Below, in pieces: positions 1-10,081 of a stretch of DNA of 57,084 nucleotides. Made by a program: the position numbers and the translations under genes. Position 1 is the stretch's first letter; each line of letters starts with the position of its first letter. The notes beneath the pieces are model-generated. The model had not been told where the DNA came from. It did not search any database and saw only the letters and a list, made by a program, of their open reading frames with translations. The DNA comes from Methanobrevibacter woesei (lineage in GTDB: Archaea; Methanobacteriota; Methanobacteria; Methanobacteriales; Methanobacteriaceae): NCBI RefSeq assembly GCF_003111605.1, contig NZ_MZGU01000001.1, forward strand, positions 1-57,084, written 5' to 3'.

Positions 1-126
1 AACAGGGTTACTGATGAGAATGGTGTTGCTCATTTGAATATTAATTTGATTCCTGGTGAGTATATTATCACTTCAGTTTATGGAAATGCAACAGCATCCA
101 ACAAAATCACAGTAAAACAACCATAA
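1..126 (+). CDS. C-terminal end of an adhesin-like (Ig-like repeat) protein, partial
   Basis: An open frame enters from the left edge and ends at TAA 124-126 after 41 codons. The residues read like the last strand of a bacterial/archaeal Ig-like repeat: TDENGVAHLNI followed by PGEYIITSVYGNATASN. This pattern is typical of the large surface adhesin-like proteins of Methanobrevibacter. There is no C-terminal hydrophobic anchor, so it would be released or held non-covalently. The start lies outside the window. Confidence 0.6.
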   Translation, partial: NRVTDENGVAHLNINLIPGEYIITSVYGNATASNKITVKQP

Positions 127-337
127 ATAATTAAATGGATGGATATTTGAATTAATTATCCTTCCATTATTTTTTTTTATTAAATCTCTTCTTTTGTTCT
201 TATTAATATCAATTTGAAAGTTTTAAATAATAAAAAATTTAACATTTTATTATACTACTAAATAGCTTTTTTATAATATTATTTTTAGATAAAAAAGTTT
301 AATTTCTTTTAAATAAAATTTAAATTTGTGATTAATC

Positions 338-1387
338 ATGAGTAAGATTAAAGAGAAACTTTTATCAAAAAGTAATCAATTTAACTATTATAAAGACAAT
401 TATAATCGATTAATTGAAGAAAATAATAGATTAACTGAAGAATTAAATGAACTCAGAAATTTAATAAGTAGTCCTAACCTTTTAAATGAGATTAATCATA
501 TTGGAAGTTTTTGCGAAAGGAATTATATTGATTACTATTTGAGGGATGATTTTGAAGAAAAATTCTTTAATTTATTCAGTGGTTTGTCAAAGGAAAACAA
601 GAAATATCTTAAAATAATACTTCTCAGAACACTTTTTGTTGCAGCTTCCAAGGAAGATACTTTATTCCTTGATGATGAAATAAAACGTCAACAGGAATTT
701 GCTGCTTTTGAAGAAAAATATATTTCTGATAAAAAAATTGGAGATTATAAGTTTATCAGCAATAATTTCACTAACCATGCCTTTGTTGATTTAGGTTTTA
801 CACAGGAAGATAAAGATTTCTTGAAAGATAAAGATTTTATTGATGCAGGTGCTTTTACAGGGGATTCCTCAATCCCATTATCTAAATTAACTACTGGTAA
901 TGTTCATGCTTTTGAACCTTTTAAAGAGTCTTTTAACCAGTTAATTAAGAATATTGAACTCAATAATATTGATAATATTGTACCGGTTAATTCATTTCTA
1001 AGTGATGATATAGGTGAAGTTTCCATATATCTGTCTGGTGATAATTATGAGGGAGTTACTTCGGATTCAGAAGTCAGGGATTATGATCAAGAATTTATTG
1101 TGCCTGCAATGACTGTTGATGACTATGTTGATAAAAATAATCTAGATGTGGGTTTTATTAAGATTGATGTTGAAGGAGCAGAGCAAGATCTACTTAAAGG
1201 TGCAATAAACACTATTAAAAAATATAAACCTATTCTATTTATTAGTATTTATCATAAACCTGATGATTTCTTCACTATTAAGCCAATGATTGACAGTTTA
1301 GGATTGGATTATGAATTTGAAATAGCTAAAGAACAGCCATGGACTTACATATCTGATACAATAATAAAATGCAGAGTAAAAAAATAG
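338..1387 (+). CDS. FkbM-family SAM-dependent methyltransferase
   Basis: 349 aa. The first 45 residues are polar and predicted coiled coil. The methyltransferase domain covers about 140-345: SAM-binding motif I FIDAGAFTGDSS (about 167-178), HAFEP (190-194), and FIKIDVEGAE, the hallmark of FkbM proteins. FkbM enzymes O-methylate sugars or small molecules; here, next to an adhesin gene, a role in surface glycan or glycoprotein decoration is likely but inferred. ATG 338 follows GTGATTA. It is transcribed alone and converges on the nuclease gene. Confidence 0.85.
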   Translation: MSKIKEKLLSKSNQFNYYKDNYNRLIEENNRLTEELNELRNLISSPNLLNEINHIGSFCERNYIDYYLRDDFEEKFFNLFSGLSKENKKYLKIILLRTLFVAASKEDTLFLDDEIKRQQEFAAFEEKYISDKKIGDYKFISNNFTNHAFVDLGFTQEDKDFLKDKDFIDAGAFTGDSSIPLSKLTTGNVHAFEPFKESFNQLIKNIELNNIDNIVPVNSFLSDDIGEVSIYLSGDNYEGVTSDSEVRDYDQEFIVPAMTVDDYVDKNNLDVGFIKIDVEGAEQDLLKGAINTIKKYKPILFISIYHKPDDFFTIKPMIDSLGLDYEFEIAKEQPWTYISDTIIKCRVKK

Positions 1388-1391
1388 AATA

Positions 1392-1406
1392 ATTCTTTTT
1401 AAGAAT
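1392..1406. terminator. short dyad between convergent genes
   Basis: ATTCTT-TTT-AAGAAT is a perfect 6-bp inverted repeat in the 41-bp gap between two convergent genes, followed by A-rich DNA. It could act as a weak bidirectional terminator. Such short AT dyads arise easily in this base composition. Confidence 0.3.
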
Positions 1407-1428
1407 AAAATAAAAAAAATAAGTATGT

Positions 1429-2145
1429 TTATGGATTACATACTTTACAAGGTTTATATCCTTGATTAATAGCATCTTCTCTTGAGTCAAAGGTTACCTT
1501 ATTTGAATCAGAGACTTTTAATCCATATCTACAGTCTGAAGCATGGAATTTCATACTGTTTGAATTACCTATATATGATCCAGAGTCGTCTCCAGTGTTT
1601 TGATTTAAGGTAGCTGAAGTAGCAAAATGTTGATAATCTGTTGTTCCATTTTCCCATAAGTATGGATTAAATTCAGATGGAGGAATATACATTATTTCAG
1701 CTAAATCTTCACATAAAAGCATTTCATTAAGATTTTTACCATCTACTATAACAACTGCTAAGGTTCTACCATAGTTATCTTCATGTTTAGAATCATCAAT
1801 ATCTAAACCTACTTCTTTATTTAAACAAAATTTTTCAACGAAATATTTAGATGTATCAGAACCATTTTGTCCTCTTTCAGGTGTATTAACACCAACAAAA
1901 CGAACTTTTCCAACTCCTTCTACGTCTATTGTATCTCCATCAACAACTTTAGTACATATTCCACTAGCTTCAACAGTACAGTCAGTATCATTATAATTTG
2001 CTAAAATGTCACTTTCACTTAAACTTGAATATTTGGAAGTGGGTATATTATGCATAAATCCAGTTCCATCATATGCTGCTACACTAGCTAAGGTGGCAAT
2101 AGCAAAAATAAAGATAACTAAAAGAAACTTTTTATTAATCTTCAT
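1429..2145 (-). CDS. Secreted or membrane-anchored thermonuclease (SNase-like) with C-terminal Cys-rich domain
   Basis: 238 aa. Residues 5-25 form a signal peptide or anchor. The nuclease domain spans about 60-155, with VDGDTIDVEG, VRFVGVNTPER and YGRTLAVVI carrying the equivalents of the catalytic Arg, Glu and Arg of staphylococcal nuclease. The last 45 residues (MKFHASDCRYG ... KPCKVCNP) are a small domain like the Ada metal-binding fold, with Cys residues in DC and CKVC. The same tail recurs in the protein at 38636-39073. Expected role: extracellular DNA/RNA cleavage, with calcium as the usual cofactor. Confidence 0.85.
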   Translation of the reverse strand: MKINKKFLLVIFIFAIATLASVAAYDGTGFMHNIPTSKYSSLSESDILANYNDTDCTVEASGICTKVVDGDTIDVEGVGKVRFVGVNTPERGQNGSDTSKYFVEKFCLNKEVGLDIDDSKHEDNYGRTLAVVIVDGKNLNEMLLCEDLAEIMYIPPSEFNPYLWENGTTDYQHFATSATLNQNTGDDSGSYIGNSNSMKFHASDCRYGLKVSDSNKVTFDSREDAINQGYKPCKVCNP

Positions 2146-2417
2146 GTTTTCGCCCTTTAAATTAAATTATTACTAATTGGTATATATTTCATTAATATTT
2201 AAATTATTCTTTTAAAGAGAATTTTTTTAAAAAAAAGAAAGATGTCAGTTCTGAAAATATTTTTATTAAATATTGATTTTTTATATTTGTTTTCAAAATC
2301 AAAAGTAAAGTAATAAATATATAATTGAATAAAAATTAGTACATAGTTTAAATTTTTAACTAATTTAAGAATTTAAAGTATACATTTTTTAATTATATAT
2401 ATAATTTTGGTGGAACT

Positions 2418-3233
2418 ATGGATAAAAAAATAGGAATTATCGGTATAATAGTTGTTATAGTTATTATTTTAGGTGTAGCAGCTTATGCTGGTGTGTTTGA
2501 TGGAGAAGCTGAGGTTACTAATGATAATACCACATTTGTTGTTGGTTTTGATGCTGAATTCCCTCCATATGGATATAAGGCAGATAATGGTAGCTATGTT
2601 GGTTTTGATTTAGACTTAGCACAAGAAGTTTGTGACAGAAACAACTGGTCTTTAGTTAAACAACCAATTGACTGGGATGCTAAAGACTCTGAATTAGATT
2701 CTGGTAGTATTGACTGTATTTGGAATGGATTTACAATGACTGGAAGAGAAGATCAATACACATGGTCTGAACCATACTTTGATAACAAACAAGTTATTGT
2801 AGTTAAAGCTGATTCTGGTATTGACTCCTTAAGTGATTTAGCTGGTAAAAATGTAGAAACTCAAAAAGATTCCTCTGCATTAGCTGCACTTCAAGGTGAT
2901 CAAAAATCATTAGCTGATACTTTTGCAGCATTAGTAGAAGTAGCTGATTATAATACAGCATTTATGGATTTAGAATCTGGTGCTTGTGATGCTATTGCAG
3001 TAGATATTGGTGTTGCTCACTATCAAATCAACTCTAGAGATGCTAGTGATCAATTCATAATTTTACCTGAGAATATTTCTTCTGAACAATATGGTATTGG
3101 ATTTAAAGAAGGAAATACTCAATTAAGAGATCAAGTACAAGCTACATTAGATGAAATGTTTGCAGATGGTACTGTTGATAAAATAGCTGAAAAATACAGT
3201 GATTATGATATTAAAGATTCACTTATAAGATAA
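2418..3233 (+). CDS. Polar amino-acid ABC transporter, substrate-binding protein
   Basis: 271 aa. Residues 5-25 form an N-terminal hydrophobic anchor, followed by the SBP family 3 fold: FVVGFDAEFPPYGY, YVGFDLDLAQEV, DCIWNGFTMTGRE and an SGACDAIAVD lobe. Family 3 proteins bind glutamine, cystine, arginine or related amino acids; the ligand cannot be told from sequence. It is first in a three-gene operon with permease and ATPase (gaps of 15 and 12 bp). RBS GGTGGAACT precedes ATG 2418. Confidence 0.9.
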   Translation: MDKKIGIIGIIVVIVIILGVAAYAGVFDGEAEVTNDNTTFVVGFDAEFPPYGYKADNGSYVGFDLDLAQEVCDRNNWSLVKQPIDWDAKDSELDSGSIDCIWNGFTMTGREDQYTWSEPYFDNKQVIVVKADSGIDSLSDLAGKNVETQKDSSALAALQGDQKSLADTFAALVEVADYNTAFMDLESGACDAIAVDIGVAHYQINSRDASDQFIILPENISSEQYGIGFKEGNTQLRDQVQATLDEMFADGTVDKIAEKYSDYDIKDSLIR

Positions 3234-3248
3234 GTTGGCGAATAATCT

Positions 3249-3899
3249 ATGATGTTAAGCACTGTAATTGCACAATTGTTAGGAGGTATGATTACCTCCA
3301 TTGAAATTTTTTTGCTCACTTTATTATTTTCAATTCCCTTAGGTCTTGTAGTAGCTGGGGGAAGAATGAGCAGGTTCAGACCTTTAAGATGGATAACTAG
3401 AGTGTACATTTCAATTATGAGAGGTACACCATTAATGTTACAGTTAATTGTTGTGTTCTTTGCTCCTTACTATATATTTGGAGCTTCTTTATCTCCTGAA
3501 TATAGGATGATTTCAGTAATTATTGCATTTTCAATTAACTATGCAGCATATTTCGCTGAAATATTTAGAGGAGGAATTGAAGCAATTCCTAAAGGTCAGT
3601 ATGAAGCTGCACAGATATTAGGTTATAGTAAGTTTGAAACATTTTTCATAATTATTTTACCTCAAGTATTTAAGATAATCCTTCCTTCAGTAACAAATGA
3701 GGTTATAACACTTGTAAAAGATACATCATTATCCTTTGTAATCGCTATTCCAGAAATGTTCACTGTAGCTAAACAAATTGCTGCTGCAGAAGCTTCTATC
3801 ATGGCATTACTTGTAGCTGGTGTATTCTATTATGTATTTAACATGGTTGTTGCATTTGTAATGGAATATCTTGAAAAAAGATTAGATTATTATCAATAA
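3249..3899 (+). CDS. Polar amino-acid ABC transporter, permease (HisM/GlnP type)
   Basis: 216 aa, about five membrane spans. The segment RVYISIMRGTPLMLQL is the conserved entry of His/Glu/Gln/Arg permeases. The EAA loop reads YEAAQILGYSKFETFFIIILPQ in two pieces around residues 117-140 and contacts the ATPase. It lies between the binding protein and the ATPase. Two ATG codons are adjacent at the start; the first is used here. Confidence 0.9.
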   Translation: MMLSTVIAQLLGGMITSIEIFLLTLLFSIPLGLVVAGGRMSRFRPLRWITRVYISIMRGTPLMLQLIVVFFAPYYIFGASLSPEYRMISVIIAFSINYAAYFAEIFRGGIEAIPKGQYEAAQILGYSKFETFFIIILPQVFKIILPSVTNEVITLVKDTSLSFVIAIPEMFTVAKQIAAAEASIMALLVAGVFYYVFNMVVAFVMEYLEKRLDYYQ

Positions 3900-3911
3900 A
3901 GGAGGGATATT

Positions 3912-4595
3912 GTGAGCTTATTAGAAATTAAAAATCTCAAAAAAAGTTTCGGTGACAATGAAGTATTGAAAGATATTTCCCTCACTGTTGATAAAGGTGA
4001 AGTTTTATGTATTATTGGACCATCAGGTTCAGGTAAATCCACCTTACTTAGATGCATTACAAAGTTAGAAACTCAAGATGATGGAATTATTGATTTTGAT
4101 GGAACACTTGGATTAGTATTCCAGGATTTCAATTTATTCCCTCATCATTCTGTTATGAAAAATATTTGTAATGCTCCAATTAAAGTTCAGAAAAGGAATA
4201 AAGAAGAAGTATATAAAGAGGCTAGAAGTTTACTTAAAAAATTGGATTTGGAAGATAAGGAAGATGCTTATCCATATGAGTTATCTGGTGGTCAAAAACA
4301 AAGGGTTTCTATAGCTAGAGCATTGGCAATGAATCCAGATATCCTATTTTTTGATGAACCTACTTCTGCTTTAGATCCAGAGCTAACTGGTGAAGTTTTA
4401 AAAGTAATTAGGGATTTAGCTGCTGAACATATGACAATGGTTATTGTTACTCATGAAATGAACTTTGCACGTAATGTTGCAGATAACATTATTTTCATGG
4501 ATAATGGGGTAATCATTGAAGAAGGAAGTCCTGATGAAGTATTTTCATCTGAAAACCAAAGAATGAAAGAATTCTTAGGTAAATTCACTGATTAA
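3912..4595 (+). CDS. Polar amino-acid ABC transporter, ATP-binding protein
   Basis: 227 aa. It has Walker [10 protein letters not shown] (about 37-45), signature LSGGQKQR, Walker [13 protein letters not shown] and the switch His in VTHEM. The GTG start at 3912 is chosen because a strong GGAGGG box lies 6-8 nt upstream. It closes the operon; a T-rich stretch after 4600 is the likely terminator. It is slightly short between Walker A and the Q-loop compared with GlnQ (about 240 aa), but no motif is missing. Confidence 0.92.
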   Translation: MSLLEIKNLKKSFGDNEVLKDISLTVDKGEVLCIIGPSGSGKSTLLRCITKLETQDDGIIDFDGTLGLVFQDFNLFPHHSVMKNICNAPIKVQKRNKEEVYKEARSLLKKLDLEDKEDAYPYELSGGQKQRVSIARALAMNPDILFFDEPTSALDPELTGEVLKVIRDLAAEHMTMVIVTHEMNFARNVADNIIFMDNGVIIEEGSPDEVFSSENQRMKEFLGKFTD

Positions 4596-4857
4596 GACTT
4601 CACTTTATTTTTCTTTTTTTTTAAAAAAATTACTGTTTATTATTTTCTCTCTTAATGTTTAACCTGTTTTTCCTGTTATTTATTTAATGTTTAGGTTAAT
4701 TAAACATTATAAATATTGGTTAAAGTCTAATTTAATAATGTTTTTTATTGTTTTTTATAGTGGATATAAAATAAAATATGATTTTAGAGTTTATTCATAT
4801 ATATCAGTTAATTGGATTAAATTTATTTATTAAAAATAAAAAAAGAAAAAAAGATAT

Positions 4858-5343
4858 TTAAATATTTAAGTTATCAACCCATGATTTTAATTCATTCTCA
4901 GAAACAGAAGCTGGGAATCTTTCACCTTCAATAAATGTAACATCATCAGAACAGGATGGTTTAAGCTCATATATTGTATTTCCCATACCACTTGAACCGG
5001 ATGTTGCAAATGGGATTATTGTTTTTCCTGAAAAATCATAGCTTTCTAAGAATGTATTTACAATAGTAGGTGCTACATACCACCAAATTGGAAAACCAAG
5101 ATATATTGTGTCGTAATCATTAATATTGTCTACTTTACCTTTTATTGGTGGTCTAAAGGATCTGTTTTCCTTCATTTCTATTGAACTTCTGCTTTTTGGG
5201 TTGGTCCAGTCTAAATCTTCTGCTGTGTATGGTTCTTCAGGTTCAATTTCATATAAATCGCCATCTACAACAATTGCTAGTTTTTCTGCAACTCCTTTTG
5301 TTGAACCGCTTGCACTAAAGAATGCTACTAAAGTTTTACTCAT
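4858..5343 (-). CDS. Flavodoxin
   Basis: 161 aa. The N-terminal LVAFFSASGSTKGVAEK holds the FMN phosphate-binding loop; IYLGFPIWWYVAPTIVNTFLE is the second FMN-contact loop, typical of flavodoxin-4-like NAD(P)H-independent proteins. It is a cytosolic one-electron carrier or FMN-dependent reductase. The start at MSKTLVAFF is preferred over the longer upstream frame because AGGTGAT sits just before this ATG. It is monocistronic. Confidence 0.85.
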   Translation of the reverse strand: MSKTLVAFFSASGSTKGVAEKLAIVVDGDLYEIEPEEPYTAEDLDWTNPKSRSSIEMKENRSFRPPIKGKVDNINDYDTIYLGFPIWWYVAPTIVNTFLESYDFSGKTIIPFATSGSSGMGNTIYELKPSCSDDVTFIEGERFPASVSENELKSWVDNLNI

Positions 5344-5562
5344 ATAATCACCTTTAATTATTGTTGTTAATATAAACAATTTTATATATATAATTAATTA
5401 AGAATTAATATATAAATATTGTGGATTGAAATAATAACATTATTTTAACATTATTAAATAAATTTATAAAATGAAAATTATTTGTTCAATTTTAATGTTT
5501 TTATAATAAATTTATATAGTATTAAAGTAAAATATTGAATAAATAAAAAAAGAGGTGACAAT

Positions 5563-6330
5563 ATGTCAATAAGTTCAATATTTAATGACGCTCTTAGATA
5601 TCCATTGAATAATGTAAGTAAATGGATAATCTTAGGTATTATTGTTATAATTGCAAGTATTTCATATTTACTTGTTATGTTTGGAGTTACTGATGGAACT
5701 ATCCAAGCAGTTGCATCTTTAATTAACTTTATTGTAATGTTTATTGTAGTAGGGTATACTTTATCAATTACTCGTGATACAATACATGGATATGATGAAC
5801 TTCCAGCTTTTGATATAATTAAAAACTTTATAGATGGTATTAAAGCAGCTGTTTTAAGTTTTATTTATATGATTATTCCAACCATAATATTCTTTATACT
5901 TCTATTTGCAACTGGTGCAGTTAATGCATTTAGTCAAGCTGTGGAAGTATCTATGGCTGGCGGTGCTTTATCTTCTGATTTAGCTTTTAATTTAATTGGA
6001 TCTATTGGTCTTACCTTTATTATAAGTTTAATTATATACATCATCTTTATGTTATTTGCAACAATTGCATACTGTAGATTAGCAGATACTGGAAGTTTCT
6101 CTCAAGGATTTTCATTCTCTGGAATCATGGATGATATTAAAAGGATAGGTGTTGGATCATATATTGTATGGTGGATAGTTTTAGCAATAATCATCGTTAT
6201 TTTATTGTTAATTGCTATGTTTGTAGCTATAATTCCATATATAGGATATTTAATTAGCTTACTTTTCATATCCTCCTTTGTATATATCTTCTCTGCCAGA
6301 GCAACTGGTTTAATATACTCCAATAATTAA
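5563..6330 (+). CDS. DUF4013 integral membrane protein
   Basis: 255 aa with about six hydrophobic spans. The start, SIFNDALRYPLNNVSKWIILG, is characteristic of DUF4013 proteins, which are abundant in methanogens of this group and of unknown function. GAGGTGAC precedes ATG 5563. It is a single gene with its own upstream AT-rich promoter region. Confidence 0.75.
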   Translation: MSISSIFNDALRYPLNNVSKWIILGIIVIIASISYLLVMFGVTDGTIQAVASLINFIVMFIVVGYTLSITRDTIHGYDELPAFDIIKNFIDGIKAAVLSFIYMIIPTIIFFILLFATGAVNAFSQAVEVSMAGGALSSDLAFNLIGSIGLTFIISLIIYIIFMLFATIAYCRLADTGSFSQGFSFSGIMDDIKRIGVGSYIVWWIVLAIIIVILLLIAMFVAIIPYIGYLISLLFISSFVYIFSARATGLIYSNN

Positions 6331-6689
6331 ATTTTAAATTAAATTTTTTCTTTTTTTTATTTTTTTTAACTCTTTTTGTGTAAATAAGATATATTCATTC
6401 ATATCAATAGCATTGTTATTCAATAGATTATTTCTTTAAAAATTTACTTTTTTCCCATTTTAACATGTTATAATCATAATTAACTAAAAATATCTTTAAA
6501 ATATAAGTAATTATGAATTTTATGAATAATAAACTAGTTTTTATAATAAAAAATACACTTGTAATTAAATCGATATGAAAAACTTTATATGTCATTTAAT
6601 CCTAAAACAATAATAACTGATCAAAAAGATGTAATTTATTTGAATTTTGATTTGGTTAAATGGATATAATTTAATATGGTGTATTAATA
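6331..6689. other. intergenic region upstream of modA
   Basis: 359 bp of AT-rich DNA with a T-rich stretch after the DUF4013 gene and the presumed modA promoter. I see no convincing ORF, RNA gene or molybdate-responsive operator. Confidence 0.4.
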
Positions 6690-7496
6690 ATGAAATCTAC
6701 AAATAAAATAATTATTGCAGTTATTGTGATAATAGCTGTTATTGCAGTAGGTTTATATGCTAGTGGTTCATTAGGAACTTCTGACAATGGCTCAGGAGAT
6801 AATGAAGTAAATTTAGCTGCTGCTGCTAGTTTAAAAAACGTATATGATGAAAAATTAATTCCTATGTTTGAAGAGCAAAATCCAGGAATGACTGTTACTC
6901 CTACTTACGCTTCCAGTGGAGATTTAGTAAAACAGATTGAAAATGGTTTAGGTGCAGATGTATTCATGTCTGCAGGTAATAAACAGATGGATGAGTTAAT
7001 TAACAAAAGTTATGTTGATAACAGTTCCAATGTTAAATTTTTAGAAAATAAACTTGTTTTAATTGTACCTGCTGACTCAGATGCAAATATTACTTCATTT
7101 GAAGAATTAAAAGATGTAGAAGGTACTATTGCTATTGGTGATCCAGAATCAGTACCTGCTGGACAATATGCAAACGAATCATTACACAATCTTGGTATTT
7201 GGGATGATGTAGAACCTAAATTATCCTTAGCTACCGATGTAACTGCTGTATTAAATCAAGTAGCTCAAGGTTCTGCTGAATATGGTCTTGTATACTCTAC
7301 TGATGCAAAATCAACTGATGATGTAAAAGTAGTCTGTGAAGCTCCAAAAGATTCTTTAAAAACTATTGTTTATCCTGTAGCTCCTCTTGCAGATTCTCAA
7401 AATAATGATGCTACAGCTAAATTCATGGAATTCTTACAAAGTCAAGAAGCAAAAGATATTTTCGTTGAGTATGGATTTACTATTCATGACGAATAG
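6690..7496 (+). CDS. modA: Molybdate/tungstate ABC transporter, substrate-binding protein
   Basis: 268 aa. Signal anchor at residues 5-25, then a ModA-type fold: LAAAASLKNVYDEKLIPMFE, YASSGDLVKQIENGLGADVFMSA, and VPAGQYANESLHNLGIWDDV, all characteristic positions of ModA. It captures molybdate or tungstate outside the membrane for formylmethanofuran or formate dehydrogenases. It begins a modABC operon. Whether tungstate is preferred cannot be judged. Confidence 0.9.
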   Translation: MKSTNKIIIAVIVIIAVIAVGLYASGSLGTSDNGSGDNEVNLAAAASLKNVYDEKLIPMFEEQNPGMTVTPTYASSGDLVKQIENGLGADVFMSAGNKQMDELINKSYVDNSSNVKFLENKLVLIVPADSDANITSFEELKDVEGTIAIGDPESVPAGQYANESLHNLGIWDDVEPKLSLATDVTAVLNQVAQGSAEYGLVYSTDAKSTDDVKVVCEAPKDSLKTIVYPVAPLADSQNNDATAKFMEFLQSQEAKDIFVEYGFTIHDE

Positions 7497-7544
7497 ATTT
7501 ATTTAAATAGTCTCTTTAAAAGAAATAATAGTTAAGTGAGATAC

Positions 7545-8219
7545 ATGATGGATTGGACACCAATTTTAATTTCAATGAAAACTGCAAGTTTATCAATATT
7601 TATAACCTTTTTTGTAGGTTTAATTATTGCTTGGGGTATTGTTAAAATTAAAAACAACTCAATAAAAATCGTCCTTGATGGTATCCTTACACTACCAATT
7701 GTATTGCCTCCTACTGTTGTAGGGTTTTTCTTATTATACATTTTTGGAGTTAGAGGACCAATAGGTAGTTTTTTTATAGATTTCTTTGCAGTTAAAATAG
7801 CATTTTCATGGTCTGCTACTGTTATTGCGGCAGTAGTTATGTCCCTTCCATTAATGTATCGTTCTGCAAGAGGTGCATTTGAGCAGGTTGATTCCAATTT
7901 AATTGATGCAGGCCGTACATTAGGTATGTCCGAGTGGAAGATTTTCTGGAAAATCTTATTTGCAAATGCATTGCCTGGAATTATCAGCGGTGGAATTCTT
8001 GCTTATGCACGTGGTTTAGGCGAGTTTGGTGCTACAGCTATGCTTGCAGGTAATATTGCAGATCAAACTAGAACCCTCCCAATGGCAGTATACTCAGAGG
8101 TAGCTGCTGGAAATATGGGGGACGCTTTTAACTATGTAGTGTTCATTGTTATAATTGCATTTATAGCTATTTTCATTATGGACTATGTTACACTACGTAA
8201 GGAAAAACAATGGAAATAA
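7545..8219 (+). CDS. modB: Molybdate/tungstate ABC transporter, permease
   Basis: 224 aa from ATG 7545, chosen because GTGAG lies 5-9 nt upstream; an in-frame GTG at 7536 would add three residues. About five spans. ModB signatures are LTLPIVLPPTVVGFFLL, PLMYRSARGAFEQVDSNLIDAGRTLG (EAA-type loop) and ARGLGEFGATAMLAGN. It partners with the genes on either side. Confidence 0.9.
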   Translation: MMDWTPILISMKTASLSIFITFFVGLIIAWGIVKIKNNSIKIVLDGILTLPIVLPPTVVGFFLLYIFGVRGPIGSFFIDFFAVKIAFSWSATVIAAVVMSLPLMYRSARGAFEQVDSNLIDAGRTLGMSEWKIFWKILFANALPGIISGGILAYARGLGEFGATAMLAGNIADQTRTLPMAVYSEVAAGNMGDAFNYVVFIVIIAFIAIFIMDYVTLRKEKQWK

Positions 8220-8285
8220 ATAAATTAAATTAAATTTATATTCTTTTTTATAATCTTTTTTTATTTTTAGTTGAGGGGAAAGATC

Positions 8286-9323
8286 ATGAATAATAATCTA
8301 AAAGTAGATATCCAAATGAAACTGAAAGAATTCGAATTGGATGTTGATTTCCAATTGAAAAATGGCTGTTTGGGTATTCTTGGACCATCAGGCTGTGGTA
8401 AAAGTATGACATTAAAGTCTATTGCAGGTATTGTAGATCCAGATAAAGGTGTTGTAAGCTTAACTATTGCTGATGAAGAGAACATTTATTTTGATTCCAA
8501 TAAAAAAATTAACTTAATACCTCAAAAAAGAAAGGTAGGTTACTTATTTCAGAATTATGCATTGTTTCCCAACATGACAGTTGAAGAGAATGTTGCTGCA
8601 GGTTTATCCAAAGATGATGATAAAAGCATTGTACCTGAAATGATTAAGCGCTTTCACTTAGAAGGATTAGAAAAAAGATATCCTAGACAGTTATCTGGAG
8701 GTCAACAGCAAAGAGTGGCTTTAGCCCGTATATTAGCTTATGGACCTGATGTTATATTGTTAGATGAACCTTTCAGTGCTATGGATACTGCATTAAAGGA
8801 AAAACTACGTATTGAACTTGTTAATTTATTAAATAGCTTTGATGGTTTGTCTATTTTAGTTACTCATGATCGTGATGAAGTATTTCAGTTCTGTGATGAA
8901 CTTTTAATATTAGAGGAAGGTAAAATCATTGCAAAAGGACCTACTCATGAAATATTCGAGAATCCGAAAAGGGTTCAGGCTGCTAAACTTACAGGTTGTA
9001 AAAACATATCTAAAATTGAAATCATTGATGAATATCATCTTAAAGCTTTAGACTGGAATCTTGTATTTGAAGTATCTGAAAAGATTTCAGACAATATTAC
9101 TCACATTGGAATAAGAGCTCATGACTTTTATCCTTCTGAAAAGGAAGATACCAATGTTGTTGAAAGTAAAGGTGCAGCTATATTAGAAAAACCTTTTGAA
9201 TGGGAAGTAACTTTAAAAAATGGTCTCTGGTGGAAAGTGGATAAAGAGATTCATGAACATGAATTTGAGGCTCCAGAATATTTAAAAGTAGACCCTAAAA
9301 ATATTATTTTATTAAAGGAATAA
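8286..9323 (+). CDS. modC: Molybdate/tungstate ABC transporter, ATP-binding protein
   Basis: 345 aa from ATG 8286 with GAGGGGAAA upstream. The ATPase domain covers 1-230: Walker A GPSGCGKS, Q-loop YLFQNYALFP, signature LSGGQQQR, Walker B VILLDEPFSAMD, switch VTHDRDE. A C-terminal domain of about 110 residues resembles a TOBE/Mop-type regulatory domain. It follows modB after 66 bp and completes the operon. Confidence 0.88.
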   Translation: MNNNLKVDIQMKLKEFELDVDFQLKNGCLGILGPSGCGKSMTLKSIAGIVDPDKGVVSLTIADEENIYFDSNKKINLIPQKRKVGYLFQNYALFPNMTVEENVAAGLSKDDDKSIVPEMIKRFHLEGLEKRYPRQLSGGQQQRVALARILAYGPDVILLDEPFSAMDTALKEKLRIELVNLLNSFDGLSILVTHDRDEVFQFCDELLILEEGKIIAKGPTHEIFENPKRVQAAKLTGCKNISKIEIIDEYHLKALDWNLVFEVSEKISDNITHIGIRAHDFYPSEKEDTNVVESKGAAILEKPFEWEVTLKNGLWWKVDKEIHEHEFEAPEYLKVDPKNIILLKE

Positions 9324-9937
9324 TCAATATTTTTTAGTAAAATTAAAACTCTTTTTAATTTGTATTATTATAGCTAGATATTTGGTTTAATCTATTTTTT
9401 TTTAAAAAAAAATGTGTATACTAGGATATGAATTTAGTTATATTTTTTCTTTGAGAACTATTGAGTTACATTTAAAACTAAATTAATTATATATATATAT
9501 CGCATGTTTTAATTCAAAAATTAGACAATATGATGGAATTTACTTTACAGGAGTTATATAAAATTTAGACAAATATAATGTATTGTGTGGAAATTTAATG
9601 AAGTGCTTTAAATCCATTAGTAATTAATGATATTCTGTGAAATGCTATGTTTATTATTAAATACATAATAATTTTCATGTAATAAAAAAATATGCCTTTC
9701 TAATATGTACGCTAACTACTAGAATGAATATTTTAGATATTTTTATTAAACTTTTTTATTTTTTTCATAAATTTTTTATATTAATTTTTTTTTTTAATTG
9801 GTAATTATTAGTTTATCTTTTTGAGAAATATTCAGATATTCTATAAACTATTGATTAAAAGTTCATCTAAAATTATTTATTATACTTATTTTAAATTAAA
9901 TAGAAAATTATTTATCTATATATATAAATATATAATA
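9324..9937. other. long AT-rich intergenic region
   Basis: 614 bp with many stops in all frames, an ATATATATAT run near 9490, and poly-T tracts. I see no supported gene or RNA structure. It holds the terminator of modC and the promoter of the next pair. Confidence 0.4.
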
Positions 9938-10072
9938 ATGGTGAGGAAATTGCTTAAATTTTGCCCAAATTGTGGAAAAGAAATTAATGAAACAGCACAA
10001 TTTTGTGAGCATTGTGGTAATATAATTTCTCAAAATAATGCTGCCCAATCACATCTAAATGTTAAATTCTAG
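9938..10072 (+). CDS. Small zinc-ribbon protein, N-terminal part of a family seen elsewhere in the window
   Basis: 44 aa from ATG 9938, or 40 aa from TTG 9950, which has GGTGAGG just upstream. It carries a double-CxxC ribbon, FCPNCGKEI ... FCEHCGNII. It closely resembles the start of the protein at 35680-36147 but stops where that one begins its membrane domain, so it may be a shortened relative. It ends directly before the DUF2207 gene (9-bp gap), so the two are probably co-transcribed. Confidence 0.6.
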   Translation: MVRKLLKFCPNCGKEINETAQFCEHCGNIISQNNAAQSHLNVKF

Positions 10073-10081
10073 GTGAAAATA

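Noticed and set aside
6331-6689. Molybdenum riboswitch or ModE site before modA
   Set aside because: No conserved stem set or ModE-like palindrome could be seen.
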